Below are positions 46,411-55,887 of a DNA stretch of 64,000 nucleotides, in pieces (within the stretch, counting starts at the first letter, position 1; each line of letters opens with the position of its first letter). The position numbers and the translations under genes are program-made. Under the pieces are notes generated by a model. The model was not told where the DNA came from. It did no database searches and saw nothing but the letters and a program-made list of their open reading frames with translations. The stretch spans positions 137,338-201,337 of the forward strand of contig CAWJAF010000005.1 in NCBI GenBank assembly GCA_963840785.1, written 5' to 3'. The DNA comes from JALYOK01 sp963840785 (lineage in GTDB: Bacteria; Pseudomonadota; Gammaproteobacteria; Burkholderiales; JALYOK01).

Positions 46411-46830
46411 CTATTTTTTCGCGACGGCCAGATGCGCGGCGCTCGCCCGACGCATCATAGTCGGATGCAGCAGCCCCATCTTGGGAATTTGCCCGTGCGG
46501 CGCGCCCGGCGATACGGCAAACCACCGCTCCGAAAAAGGTAACTCAATCACATTCGAGAGATCAAACTTGTTATCGTGACTCAGGCCTGCCAACGCAAAC
46601 GCCTCGCGATCTGCTCGGGTGATTGCGAATTCGCCGGGATGCAATTCTCCGATACGTTGACTGGTTCCGTATGCGACCGCGACCGCCGGTTCGCCTTCGA
46701 TCTCGCCGACCTTAACGACAAAGGCTGGCCGCGGTTTCGGCCCCGGTTCCAATTTTTTGTCCTGGGGAAAGTGACACCAAACAATGTCGCCTGGCCTTGG
46801 CGGTGAGAAAAACTTGTGGCCGTCGGCCAC
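46411..46830 (-). CDS. PemK/MazF-like toxin
   Basis: A 139-aa protein with a GTG start that abuts the upstream antitoxin stop with no gap. 'PRPGDIVWCHFPQDKK', 'PGPKPRPAFVVKVGE' and 'VAVAYGTSQR' follow the PemK-like beta-barrel pattern. 'NKFDLSNVIELPFSERWF' is a longer C-terminus than classic MazF. It is probably an endoribonuclease toxin. Confidence 0.75.
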   Translation of the reverse strand: MADGHKFFSPPRPGDIVWCHFPQDKKLEPGPKPRPAFVVKVGEIEGEPAVAVAYGTSQRIGELHPGEFAITRADREAFALAGLSHDNKFDLSNVIELPFSERWFAVSPGAPHGQIPKMGLLHPTMMRRASAAHLAVAKK

Positions 46831-47121
46831 CTAGAACAAACTTTCCAGAGTGCGCATGCGCCCTTGAGGTTCAATTTGTTTAATTCTGTCTAGTTGCTTG
46901 CTCGACAGCGCCGCGTCGTCTGTCTCGTGGGCGGGCAGTTGTTCTCGAGCCAGTTGAGCAATGGCGAAATGAATAACTTCCGTTTCAGACATCCCCAAGT
47001 GCTTAGCCAGGCGCGTAGTCGTGCGGCGCGACACACCGAAGCGTGTGTCGGTTTCACGAAATCGAAACACCATGCCTTGGCGAAGGCGTGGGGCTGATGC
47101 GCCAGTGGGCGTCGTTGGCAT
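46831..47121 (-). CDS. antitoxin-like partner of the PemK-like toxin
   Basis: A 96-aa protein. 'DTRFGVSRRTTTRLAKHLGM', 'SETEVIHFAIAQLAREQLPA' reads as a ribbon-helix-helix region, followed by an acidic tail ('HETDDAALSSKQLD'). It is positioned directly before the toxin and behind a palindromic operator candidate. I do not recognise the exact family. Confidence 0.65.
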   Translation of the reverse strand: MPTTPTGASAPRLRQGMVFRFRETDTRFGVSRRTTTRLAKHLGMSETEVIHFAIAQLAREQLPAHETDDAALSSKQLDRIKQIEPQGRMRTLESLF

Positions 47122-47141
47122 GTATTAATCCCTCTAGAAGA

Positions 47142-47158
47142 GATATCCATAGGATATC
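47142..47158. promoter_or_regulatory. palindromic operator candidate of the PemK-like module
   Basis: GATATCC-ATA-GGATATC is a perfect inverted repeat 20 bases upstream of the antitoxin start, the usual place for TA autoregulation. Confidence 0.6.
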
Positions 47159-47254
47159 ATACAGGCATTACTTCGCAAGCTAGGCTTTGGCAGTGCGATC
47201 CGAGGCATGGATTGAACGTTGGCACGAGTCGCGTGGCCGGGCGGGGTAGTTCGC

Positions 47255-47287
47255 GTAGGTTGGGCTTCCTTCGTCAGCCCAACCTAC
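47255..47287. repeat. inverted repeat GTAGGTTGGGCT
   Basis: GTAGGTTGGGCT (47255-47266) and AGCCCAACCTAC (47276-47287) are perfect 12-base arms with a 9-base loop. A one-armed variant with CACCCAACCTAC is near 45459. Confidence 0.7.
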
Positions 47288-47353
47288 ATTTATCTTGAAC
47301 ATCGCTCCGCAAATCAAACAAACTGCGGCGCTTCTCGGTTTATTGTTTAACCG

Positions 47354-48061
47354 CTACTTCCCGTTCAGATAGGTTTCCATATCCGACGTAGGAATCGCGC
47401 CCGGCACGACGCGACCATCGGCAAAAACTAACGTCGGCGTGCCGTTCATTTTGTGCTTTTGGCCGACCGCTTGAATTTCTTCCAGCGGATTGTCGCAGGA
47501 TTTGTCGGCAGCTAATTCGCCGCGCAACATGTAATCGTCCCACGCTTTCTGACGATTTGGCGCACACCAAATCGCCTTCGACTTGCGTGCCGCATCGGGA
47601 TGAAGCGACGCGATCGGATAAAGGAAGGTGTAAATCGTTACATCCGTTACCTTGCCTAAGTCTTTCTCTAATCGTTTGCAATAAGGACAATCCGGATCGG
47701 AAAACACGGCGACTTTGCGCTTGCCATTACCCCTCACCGTTTTAATAGCATAGTCCAGCGGCAGCGATTCGAACTTAATCGCAGACAATTTTTGGAGGCG
47801 CGCTGCGGTGATATTCGCCATGGATTTCGAATCGACAATATTACCGAGGAAAAAATAATTCACATCTTCATCGGTATAAAACAGACGGCCGCCGGCATAC
47901 ACTTCGTACCACCCAAACGCCGTTTTAGTGACTTCGATGTTGCCACCGGCATCGGGAAATTTTTCCGCGATGGCTTTTTTGACCGCGGCAAGATCCGCTT
48001 GCGCAAAACTCGATGCGACAAAAAACATCAGCAGCATCGGCATTAAACGAACAAATTTCAT
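47354..48061 (-). CDS. dsbC: thiol:disulfide interchange protein DsbC
   Basis: A 235-aa periplasmic protein: signal peptide 'LMPMLLMFFVASSFAQA', an N-terminal dimerisation domain, then a thioredoxin fold with redox site CPYC at residues 125-128 (E. coli DsbC has CGYC) and the cis-Pro in 'NGTPTLVFADG'. It isomerises wrong disulfides; LptD in this window is a typical client of periplasmic disulfide shuffling. It follows the ubi genes. Confidence 0.93.
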   Translation of the reverse strand: MKFVRLMPMLLMFFVASSFAQADLAAVKKAIAEKFPDAGGNIEVTKTAFGWYEVYAGGRLFYTDEDVNYFFLGNIVDSKSMANITAARLQKLSAIKFESLPLDYAIKTVRGNGKRKVAVFSDPDCPYCKRLEKDLGKVTDVTIYTFLYPIASLHPDAARKSKAIWCAPNRQKAWDDYMLRGELAADKSCDNPLEEIQAVGQKHKMNGTPTLVFADGRVVPGAIPTSDMETYLNGK

Positions 48062-48144
48062 AGTGTTTTCCTAAAATATTGTTGAATTCTTCTTCGATCA
48101 CAAATTCTTCGAAAAGTTTATAACACAGGCCATTGACGCAAATA

Positions 48145-49314
48145 TTACCCGATTGCGTGGCGCATCAACATTTTTTTCAGCCACGGCATATTCTCTACCA
48201 ATCCCAGTCCACCGTTGCGCAACCCAGCGGCGATTGCGGAATCCATGGCGAAAAGCCCTTGCAAGCCATCGGTAACTAGGTGCATCCCCGCAAGGGCTTC
48301 CTTACGGGAACGCTCATAACGCCGCAACAGCGCGGCGTCACCGACATTCTCGGGCGTTGCCCGTTCGCACAACACTTGCGCTAGCGTGTCAGCGTCGCGC
48401 AAACCAAGATTCAATCCCTGGCCCGCCAGGGGATGAATGACGTGGGCCGCATCGCCGATCAGCGCCACGCGTGGTTTCACCAAGCCATCGCTGCGTAGCG
48501 ACGCCAACGGGAACCGCGCGACGGGCGACACCAATCGCATAACGCCTAACGTGTTCGTACCGCCGTCTGCGACGGCGCGGCAAAATTCTTCCGCCGGCAA
48601 TAGGTACAATTCCTCGGCTCGTGCCGCCGGCAGCGACCAAACGATGGAAATAATATTCTCTCCCAACGGTAGCCAAGCCAAAATTCCGCCGTAGGCAAAC
48701 CACTGTCGTGCGACTTGGCTATGATTCTTCTCGCACTGAAAATTGGCCACGAGCGCGATTTGCTCATAATCTTTCTCGCGCGCGGAAAATCCGCGTTCGT
48801 CGCGCACCCAAGACTTTGCGCCGTCGGCGCCCACGACTAAAGCCGCCTCGATCTTTGTCCCGTCATCCAACAATAAACTTACAGCGTCGGCATCAACGCT
48901 TAGCGATTTCGGCGCGGATTGGTCGAGGTATTGGATGTGTGAGGCAACGGCCAATTTTTCCGCTAGGCGTCTTGCCAACAACCGATGCTCGATCATCACC
49001 GCCAATTCGTTGCGGTTGATTTCGCGGGCAGAAAACGTCAACTTCGCTTGTTTGTCGCCGAAAATTTCCATGGCGCGAATCGATGTCAACCGCGCCCGGT
49101 CTTGTGCCTGAAAAACGTCGAGGTCTTCAAGCGACGCCATATTGGTTGGCGTTAACGCATACACACGGTGATCGAATTCGCCGTCGAGCGACGCGACTTC
49201 GGGAGACTTTCGATCAACGACAACCACGCCCAAATCACTCGCCGCCAATTGCAACGCAAACGTCGCGCCAACGATTCCGCCACCGACAACGATAATGTCG
49301 GTATTTATGGCCAT
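48145..49314 (-). CDS. UbiH/UbiF/UbiI family FAD-dependent hydroxylase
   Basis: A 389-aa monooxygenase: 'IIVVGGGIVGATFALQLA' (FAD loop), 'VGADGAKSWVRDERGF' (DG motif) and 'GDAAHVIHPLAGQGLNLGLR' (GD motif). It hydroxylates the ubiquinone ring. I start at the ATG at 49314 (MAINTDI); the open frame runs 35 codons upstream, but through a repeat. The order pepP-ubiH-this gene mirrors E. coli pepP-ubiH-ubiI, which suggests the UbiI or UbiF position. Confidence 0.87.
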   Translation of the reverse strand: MAINTDIIVVGGGIVGATFALQLAASDLGVVVVDRKSPEVASLDGEFDHRVYALTPTNMASLEDLDVFQAQDRARLTSIRAMEIFGDKQAKLTFSAREINRNELAVMIEHRLLARRLAEKLAVASHIQYLDQSAPKSLSVDADAVSLLLDDGTKIEAALVVGADGAKSWVRDERGFSAREKDYEQIALVANFQCEKNHSQVARQWFAYGGILAWLPLGENIISIVWSLPAARAEELYLLPAEEFCRAVADGGTNTLGVMRLVSPVARFPLASLRSDGLVKPRVALIGDAAHVIHPLAGQGLNLGLRDADTLAQVLCERATPENVGDAALLRRYERSRKEALAGMHLVTDGLQGLFAMDSAIAAGLRNGGLGLVENMPWLKKMLMRHAIG

Positions 49315-49324
49315 ATGCGCCAAG

Positions 49325-49400
49325 GCCCAATACCAGCGGGCCTTCCGGCATAGGCATTGCCACGAACCAATATCCAGCAAGGCTTCTGGCTCGATGCCTT
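49325..49400. repeat. R2 repeat copy inside the ubi operon
   Basis: 'GGCCTTCCGGCATAGGCATT', 'GCCACGAACCAATATCCAGC' and 'AAGGCTTCTGGC': an R2 unit between two co-directional ubi genes. Confidence 0.65.
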
Positions 49401-49415
49401 TTTTTATATTTGTCA

Positions 49416-50573
49416 TCACATCCGGCCGAACATCATCGCGCGCCCCAAACGGCCACGCGCGAACGGCAACATTTGTAGCGCAGCCAGGCCGATGCCGCGG
49501 CCGACGCGTAGCAACGGATGATCGTTTGAAAATCCGCGCACCAATGCGTCAGTGAATAAAATTCCCGCGCGCGTGTCAGGTTTTCGGCTGCGTTGATAAC
49601 GGCGCAATAAATTCGGGGCACCGCAGTCGCCATCCCTCGGAATATCGCGAAGTAAATTCGCCAGTTGATCGGCATCGCGCAAACCCAAATTAAATCCCTG
49701 CCCCGCCACCGGATGCAACGCTTGCGCGGCATTGCCAATCAAAACCATGCGCTCAGTTACGGTTCGATCGGCGTAGCGCAAACGTAGCGGAAATTGAAAA
49801 CGCGAATGCAGCTTAGAAAACTTTCCGGCATAAGCGCCAAAGATTTCCTGAAACTCGACGAGGAAATTGGCATCGTCGAGGGCCTTGATGCGCTCGGCTT
49901 CTTGCGGCGACACCGTCCAAACTAAACCGAACTCGTCACCAACCGGCAACAGCGCCACAGGGCCGGTCGGCGTAAAGCGTTCGTACGCGATATTTTTATG
50001 CGGCCGATCACTGGAAACCCGCGCCAGGAGCGCGATCTGGCCATAGTCTTTCTCTTCGATTTTTATCGACGGCAACTGCGTCAAGCTGCGTCCACCATCG
50101 GCAACGACAATCAACTTTGCAGTGCAAGTTTGCTCGGTACCGTTTCGCAGATAGGTCACGATGCCGTCGTTTTCTGCCGTTGAGACGCGATTCACCGTCG
50201 CGCCATCAGTGATCGTGAGGCCGCAACGCTCAGCCTGCGCAAGCAATGTCATGACCAACGCGCGATAGCTCAATGTGTAGCCTAGCGCCGGCACATCAAA
50301 TTCCCGCGCATGCAAAATGCTTTGGCCAAATCCACCGCGTTGCGTGACGTGAATGGTGTTGATGGGCGTCGCGGGCAAGTCACTGGGCCATGCGTCCAAG
50401 TCACTCAGAATCAACCGACTGCCCGCTGCCAACGCTAAAGTACGTGTGTCGGACGCCTCGCCAATATTGGCTTCCAGCACGATCACGCGACGGCCTCGCA
50501 TGTGTGCTGCGAGCGCAAACGCGAGCCCAATGGGCCCGCCACCGATCACAACAATGTCGGCAACGTTGCTCAC
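49416..50573 (-). CDS. ubiH: 2-octaprenyl-6-methoxyphenyl hydroxylase UbiH
   Basis: A 385-aa FAD monooxygenase: 'IVVIGGGPIGLAFALAAHMR' and 'LIGNAAQALHPVAGQGFNLG' with the GN variant typical of UbiH. The middle motif is VVADGGRSL rather than GADGxxS. It is translated with pepP through an ATGA overlap. It acts in aerobic ubiquinone synthesis. Confidence 0.88.
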   Translation of the reverse strand: MSNVADIVVIGGGPIGLAFALAAHMRGRRVIVLEANIGEASDTRTLALAAGSRLILSDLDAWPSDLPATPINTIHVTQRGGFGQSILHAREFDVPALGYTLSYRALVMTLLAQAERCGLTITDGATVNRVSTAENDGIVTYLRNGTEQTCTAKLIVVADGGRSLTQLPSIKIEEKDYGQIALLARVSSDRPHKNIAYERFTPTGPVALLPVGDEFGLVWTVSPQEAERIKALDDANFLVEFQEIFGAYAGKFSKLHSRFQFPLRLRYADRTVTERMVLIGNAAQALHPVAGQGFNLGLRDADQLANLLRDIPRDGDCGAPNLLRRYQRSRKPDTRAGILFTDALVRGFSNDHPLLRVGRGIGLAALQMLPFARGRLGRAMMFGRM

Positions 50574-51871
50574 GCGCGCTGCATAACCGCTTCGATATCG
50601 CCCACGGATTTTGGCGGATTGGTCAACACATCGCGGCCGGATTTTGTCACCAGCACGTCGTCTTCAATGCGAATGCCGATATTCCAAAACGCCTTCGGCA
50701 CATTTTTCGCCGGGCGAATGTAACAGCCCGGCTCGACGGTTAACACCATGCCTGGGGCCAATTTCACAGACTTGCCATTTTTTTTGTAGTCGCCGGCGTC
50801 GTGTACATCCAGCCCGAGCCAGTGGCCGGTTCGATGCATGTAGAACTGGCGAAAGTCGCCCGTCTCAATGACTTTATCGACCGAGCCTTTGCATAATTTG
50901 AAATCGATCATACCGCGCACTAGCACGCGCAGCGCCGCCTCGTGATAGGCCTCAAATGACGCGCCAGGCTTCACTGCCTCGATTGCTTTGGCTTGCGCCG
51001 CGAGCACCAACTCATAAACGTCGCGTTGCGCGGCGCTAAATTTTCCACCGACGGGAAACGTGCGTGTGATATCGGATGCGTAACCATTCAATTCGCAACC
51101 GGCGTCGATTAACAATAAATCGCCATCGTTCAATCGATCTTTGTTTTCCACGTAATGCAGCACGCACGCGTTCGCGCCGCCGGCGACGATCGATGTATAG
51201 GCCGGCGCTTGCGAACCGCGGCTGCGAAACTCATGGAGAATTTCCGCTTCGACTTGAAACTCCATCATGCCGGGACGTGTCGTTTGCATCGCGCGGCGAT
51301 GCGCGTCGGTGGCAATCCCGGCCGCACTACGCATTGTTCTGATTTCGTCGGCATCTTTGAGCAAGCGCATGTCGTCGAGCAAAGTACACACATCTTGAAT
51401 TTCCGCTGGTGCGGAAATACCGCTGCGCACTTGCGCTTTCACTTGATTGATCCAACCGACAATGCGCGCGTCCCAAGCGGAATCGGCACCGAGCGGGAAG
51501 TGCAATACCGGCTGATCGGCAATGAGCTTCGGCATCATCTCGTCGAGCTTGGCGATGGGGTACGCTTCGTCGAACGCAAATGCTTTTCGCGCGGCCTTCG
51601 GACCAAATCGATAGCCATCCCAAATTTCACGCGTCAGATCTTTCTCGCGGCAAAACAGAATCGTCTTGGATGACTTTCCAGCAACGATCACGGCGACCGC
51701 CTCGGGTTCAGTAAAGCCGGTGAGGTAATAAAAATAGCTATCGAAACGATATTGGAAATGCGTATCGCGATTACGCGCGCGCTCCGGCGCGGTCGGGATA
51801 ATGGCAATACCGCTGCCTATGGCTTTAGCGAGCTGCGCGCGACGGCGTTGATAGCGGGAAATAGGGATCAA
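50570..51871 (-). CDS. pepP: Xaa-Pro aminopeptidase P
   Basis: A 433-aa pita-bread metallopeptidase. Mn2+ ligands are visible in 'LLIDAGCELNGYASDITRTF' (two Asp), 'MHRTGHWLGLDVHDAG' (His), 'LTVEPG' and 'IRIEDDV' (Glu). It removes N-terminal residues before proline. It is upstream of ubiH with a four-base overlap, as in E. coli. Confidence 0.93.
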   Translation of the reverse strand: MIPISRYQRRRAQLAKAIGSGIAIIPTAPERARNRDTHFQYRFDSYFYYLTGFTEPEAVAVIVAGKSSKTILFCREKDLTREIWDGYRFGPKAARKAFAFDEAYPIAKLDEMMPKLIADQPVLHFPLGADSAWDARIVGWINQVKAQVRSGISAPAEIQDVCTLLDDMRLLKDADEIRTMRSAAGIATDAHRRAMQTTRPGMMEFQVEAEILHEFRSRGSQAPAYTSIVAGGANACVLHYVENKDRLNDGDLLLIDAGCELNGYASDITRTFPVGGKFSAAQRDVYELVLAAQAKAIEAVKPGASFEAYHEAALRVLVRGMIDFKLCKGSVDKVIETGDFRQFYMHRTGHWLGLDVHDAGDYKKNGKSVKLAPGMVLTVEPGCYIRPAKNVPKAFWNIGIRIEDDVLVTKSGRDVLTNPPKSVGDIEAVMQRA

Positions 51872-51893
51872 GTTGTGCCTTTGAATGGAGTGT

Positions 51894-52589
51894 TCAATGT
51901 ATGACTTTGGCTTGTAAAGCTTGGTTCAATTGCTCGAGCCGCGCGGGCGTGCCGACGTCCGTCCACATACCGGAGAAACGCTCGCCACTGACACGGCCTT
52001 CGCCAATTCCAGCGCGAATCACCGGTGCGAGCGCTGCCTTTTCGCCACGCGGAATGCCGTGAAAAAGTTCCGGCCGATAGATGCCCATGCCGCTGAACGT
52101 TAAGCGTGGCGCGCCTTCGGGCACAAGCAGCCCATTCCGTAAAACGAAATCGCCATCGCGATGATGCTCCGGATTGTCCACCAACACGAGGTGTGCGCTG
52201 CGCGATGGATCGTCTTGCAACATTAGCGCTTCTGCATGTAAATCGCGGAAATCGAAATCGCAAAAAATATCCGCATTCACTACCGCAAATGCTTGATCGC
52301 CCAACAACGGCAAGGCATGAGCGATTCCACCGGCGGTCTCGAGAGCGCTCGTCTCGGGCGAATAAAAAATATCGATGTCGAAGTCTTCGCCATTGCCGAG
52401 TTTCGACTCAATCATTTCGCCCAGATGGGCATGATTGATGACGATCGCATCAAAACCGGCAAGCGCAAGCTTCTCCACATGCCACACAATCAACGGCTTT
52501 CCTCCGACTTGCAACAGTGGCTTGGGAATCGTATCGGTCAACGGACGCATGCGTTCGCCGCGGCCGGCCGCGAGAATCATTGCTTTCAT
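51894..52589 (-). CDS. murU: N-acetylmuramate alpha-1-phosphate uridylyltransferase
   Basis: A 231-aa nucleotidyltransferase: 'MILAAGRGERMRPLTDTIPK', 'VNADIFCDFDFRDLHA' (metal Asp) and 'MWTDVGTPARLEQLNQ'. With AmgK it recycles MurNAc to UDP-MurNAc, bypassing de novo synthesis and so affecting fosfomycin sensitivity in species that have it. The start at ATG 52589 follows amgK by one base. Confidence 0.9.
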   Translation of the reverse strand: MKAMILAAGRGERMRPLTDTIPKPLLQVGGKPLIVWHVEKLALAGFDAIVINHAHLGEMIESKLGNGEDFDIDIFYSPETSALETAGGIAHALPLLGDQAFAVVNADIFCDFDFRDLHAEALMLQDDPSRSAHLVLVDNPEHHRDGDFVLRNGLLVPEGAPRLTFSGMGIYRPELFHGIPRGEKAALAPVIRAGIGEGRVSGERFSGMWTDVGTPARLEQLNQALQAKVIH

Positions 52590-52590
52590 T

Positions 52591-53583
52591 TTAAAAAGTA
52601 AATCCAACGTTCGCATTCACGCCATGAATTTCGTCGAGCAATTTCAGCATGGGGCGCAATTCGCCGTAGCGCTCGCAAGTGTGGCGGATGTAGCCGATGA
52701 ATCGCGGAATGTCGGTGAGATAGTGAGGTTTGCCATCGCGATAATTAATGCGCGCGAAAATACCCGCAACCTTGAGATGGCGCTGCAATCCCATGTATTC
52801 GACATCGCGATAAAAATCGGCAAAATCGTCGCGCACCGGCAAGCCCGCTTTGCGCGCGCGCTCCCAATAGCGAATGGTCCAATCGAGCACGCGCTCTTCG
52901 TCCCAGGAAATGAACGCATCGCGAAACAACGATGCGACATCGTAGGAAATCGGGCCGATGACCGCGTCTTGAAAATCGAGAACACCGGGATTCGGCGTGG
53001 TCGCCATTAAGTTACGCGGCATGTAATCGCGATGCACATACACCGTTGGCTGCGCCAAATTGTTTTTCAGAATCAGCGAAAACACCTGTTCCAAGCGCTC
53101 GCGTTGCCCGGCCCTCAACTCCAGCTTCAAATGTTTGGCGACGTACCAATCGGGAAACAAGTTCAGTTCGCGGCGCAGCAATGCTTCGTCGTACTGCGGC
53201 AATTCATTGGCGCGCGTCGCGAGCTGCCATTTCACTAACGCGTCGATCGCATCGAGGAAAAGCGGATGGGCTTTGTCCCCTTCAAGCGCCGTCAAATAGG
53301 TTACGCTACCCAGATCGCTCAGCAACAAAAAGCCATGCTCGAGATCGCTGGCCAAAATTTTCGGGACATGCAAACCGGCCGCCTGCATCAGACCCGCGAC
53401 ATGGATGAACGGCCGGCAGTCCTCTTTGTCCGGTGGCGCATCCATGACGATTTGCGTTGTGCCTTGTGCGGCAACGCGAAAATAGCGCCGAAAACTAGCA
53501 TCGCTCGACGCCGGCGTAATCTGACATTGCTCACCGGGAAAACGTCTCTCGAGCCAATTTTGCAGCAGGGTGTAGCGATCCAA
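52591..53583 (-). CDS. amgK: N-acetylmuramate/N-acetylglucosamine kinase
   Basis: A 330-aa aminoglycoside-phosphotransferase-fold kinase: 'SSDASFRRYFRVAAQG', the catalytic loop 'VYVHRDYMPRNLMA' and 'VLDFQDAVIGPISYDVASLF'. It phosphorylates the anomeric carbon of recycled MurNAc for MurU. The start codon is probably TTG at 53583, since no ATG fits the family N-terminus. It is divergent from lptD, the conserved arrangement. Confidence 0.9.
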   Translation of the reverse strand: MDRYTLLQNWLERRFPGEQCQITPASSDASFRRYFRVAAQGTTQIVMDAPPDKEDCRPFIHVAGLMQAAGLHVPKILASDLEHGFLLLSDLGSVTYLTALEGDKAHPLFLDAIDALVKWQLATRANELPQYDEALLRRELNLFPDWYVAKHLKLELRAGQRERLEQVFSLILKNNLAQPTVYVHRDYMPRNLMATTPNPGVLDFQDAVIGPISYDVASLFRDAFISWDEERVLDWTIRYWERARKAGLPVRDDFADFYRDVEYMGLQRHLKVAGIFARINYRDGKPHYLTDIPRFIGYIRHTCERYGELRPMLKLLDEIHGVNANVGFTF

Positions 53584-53661
53584 GCACGACTCCGTAGAGT
53601 GAATGAAATATACTAGCGAATTTTAACATTCAATAATGATCCCCATTCTTCCTGAGCATTG

Positions 53662-55887
53662 ATGCCAATTCTTTTTCTGCTGATTATTTATCTGAGCATC
53701 ATGCCGATGTGCGCAGTCGCCGACGATCCGGCCGCCGTCAAGCCGGCGCCCGACGATATTCCCGGAATCACGTCGCGCCAGCTAAGAAAAATGCCGATCT
53801 CGCTGGAGGCCGATCAGCTTCAAGGGCGCATCAATCGCGACCTCGAAGCGAGTGGTGGGGTCGTACTCAAGCAAGGCGATCTCACACTCAAAACCGAACA
53901 GCTCTATTTTCTTGAGCCGGAGCAAGAGGTCACGACAATCGGCGCCGTGCATTTTGAGAAAAACGGCGACATTATCGATGGCGACGATCTGCGCTATGAC
54001 ATCGATGAAAGCACGGGTCACATGAGCGCGCCGAACTTTCGTTTGGCGAAAACACCGGATCGCAAACGTGCCGGCCGCGGCAACGCCCGGCGCATCGACT
54101 TCCTTGGCGAAAAGCACGAACGGCTGACGGATAGCCGTTACACCACGTGCGCGGTGGGGCAAGACGATTGGTTTTTACGCGTCAAAGATTTAGACTTGGA
54201 TCGAACGATTGAAGTCGGAACGGCGCGTAACGCGACGGTTGAATTCATGGGCGTTCCGCTATTGTATTTGCCTTGGGTCAGCTTCCCGTTAAGCGATAAA
54301 CGTAAGACTGGGTTTTTGCCGCCGACAATCGGAACGACGGGTCGCAGTGGATTGGAAATTTCCGTGCCGTATTATTGGAACATCGCGCCAAACATGGATG
54401 CGACGTTCGTACCGCGAATACTTTCGAAGCGCGGCATTCAATTGCAGAATGAGTTTCGTTATTTGTGGCCGACTTTTGCCGGTGAACTGCACGCTGATTT
54501 GCTCCCGCATGATCGCGCCTTTGGCAATAACCGTGAGTTTCTTGCGTTGCGCCACGATCACAATTTAACGCGCGGCTGGACCGGACGATTAAATTTCCAA
54601 CGCGCATCCGACGACAATTATTTTCGCGACTTAAGCACGCGCGTCGCCGATACGTCCACAACCAACCTGCCGCGTGACGCCGAACTACGATACGGCAACG
54701 AGTTCTGGACGTTTTCGACGCGTTTGCTGAGCTATCAAACACTGCAGGATCCGGATCCCGCGAAACGCATTGAAATCCCCTACCGCCTGCGGCCACAGCT
54801 ACTACTGGTCGGAAATAAGCCCGACTACTACGGTGCCGACCTTCATCTAGAGTCGGAGCTAACCCAATTTAATCATCCGAGCAAAACCGACGGCCAACGT
54901 TTTTTGCTTTATCCCAGTGCCAGCTATCCGATCGCGAATAATTTTTCTTATATCACGCCCAAGCTCGGCTACCACTACACGCGCTATAAACTCAGCGATA
55001 ACGTTTCCGGCGATAGTCAACTTAGTCGCGGATTGCCGATTTTAAGCGTCGACAGCGGTATGTTCTTCGAGCGCGAATTTGACTACAAGCGACGGCCCTA
55101 TCGTCAAACCCTGGAGCCGAGGCTTTACTACGTCTACATTCCGTTTCGCGATCAAAGTCAGTTTCCGAAATTTTCCACGTCTGAATCGGATTTTAATTTC
55201 GCACAAATTTTTACCGAAAATCAATTCGTTGGCGGCGATCGGATCAACGATGCCAATCAACTCACTGCGGCGCTGACCAGCCGTTTTATCGAAGACGAAA
55301 CGGGAATAGAGCGACTGCGCGCCGCGATCGGTCAACGCTATTATTTCGAAAAGCAACAGGTAACATTGGACAATCCGGCGCGCGATGGACTGTCGTCGGA
55401 CATTCTCGCGGCATTGTCCGGCCAGCTTTCGTCCAAATGGACGTTGGACGTGGCCGTTCAATACAATCCAGACAAAAATCGCACCGAAAAATTCAGCGCC
55501 GGCGCGCGCTACAATCCGGGCCCAGGAAAAGTCATCAATCTGGCCTATCGCTCGCGCGCGGCGACGGCGGCGTTGCCCGACCCAATTCATCAAGTTGATA
55601 TCTCTGGCCAATGGCCTATTACCTCGCGCTGGTATGGTCTGGGACGATTCAACTATTCGCTACGCGATCGCAAGGTGGTGGAGGGTCTGGCGGGGCTTGA
55701 GTATAATAAGGATTGCTGGGCGTTACGATTAGTTGCCCATCGGCTCGCAACCGCCGAACAACAAGTTTCGACATCATTTTTTGTGCAACTTGAATTGAAT
55801 GGGCTATCCCGATTAGGCAACAATCCGTTGGAGGCGTTAAAGCAAAACATTCCCGGATATATGAAATCTCAAGAGATCAATCCATGA
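53662..55887 (+). CDS. lptD: LPS-assembly protein LptD
   Basis: A 741-aa outer-membrane translocon subunit: signal peptide 'LFLLIIYLSIMPMCAVA', an OstA jellyroll ('ISLEADQLQGRINRDLEASG', 'GDDLRYDIDESTGHMSAP') and a 26-strand-type barrel from about residue 200. Cysteines at 'YTTCAVGQ' and 'NKDCWALR' are positioned for the inter-domain disulfides needed for function. It inserts LPS into the outer leaflet. I start at ATG 53662; a TTG one codon earlier is also possible. Confidence 0.93.
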   Translation: MPILFLLIIYLSIMPMCAVADDPAAVKPAPDDIPGITSRQLRKMPISLEADQLQGRINRDLEASGGVVLKQGDLTLKTEQLYFLEPEQEVTTIGAVHFEKNGDIIDGDDLRYDIDESTGHMSAPNFRLAKTPDRKRAGRGNARRIDFLGEKHERLTDSRYTTCAVGQDDWFLRVKDLDLDRTIEVGTARNATVEFMGVPLLYLPWVSFPLSDKRKTGFLPPTIGTTGRSGLEISVPYYWNIAPNMDATFVPRILSKRGIQLQNEFRYLWPTFAGELHADLLPHDRAFGNNREFLALRHDHNLTRGWTGRLNFQRASDDNYFRDLSTRVADTSTTNLPRDAELRYGNEFWTFSTRLLSYQTLQDPDPAKRIEIPYRLRPQLLLVGNKPDYYGADLHLESELTQFNHPSKTDGQRFLLYPSASYPIANNFSYITPKLGYHYTRYKLSDNVSGDSQLSRGLPILSVDSGMFFEREFDYKRRPYRQTLEPRLYYVYIPFRDQSQFPKFSTSESDFNFAQIFTENQFVGGDRINDANQLTAALTSRFIEDETGIERLRAAIGQRYYFEKQQVTLDNPARDGLSSDILAALSGQLSSKWTLDVAVQYNPDKNRTEKFSAGARYNPGPGKVINLAYRSRAATAALPDPIHQVDISGQWPITSRWYGLGRFNYSLRDRKVVEGLAGLEYNKDCWALRLVAHRLATAEQQVSTSFFVQLELNGLSRLGNNPLEALKQNIPGYMKSQEINP

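Noticed and set aside
55042..55611. 189-aa antisense frame opposite lptD
   Set aside because: Shadow of the barrel-coding sequence with no ribosome site or family motif.
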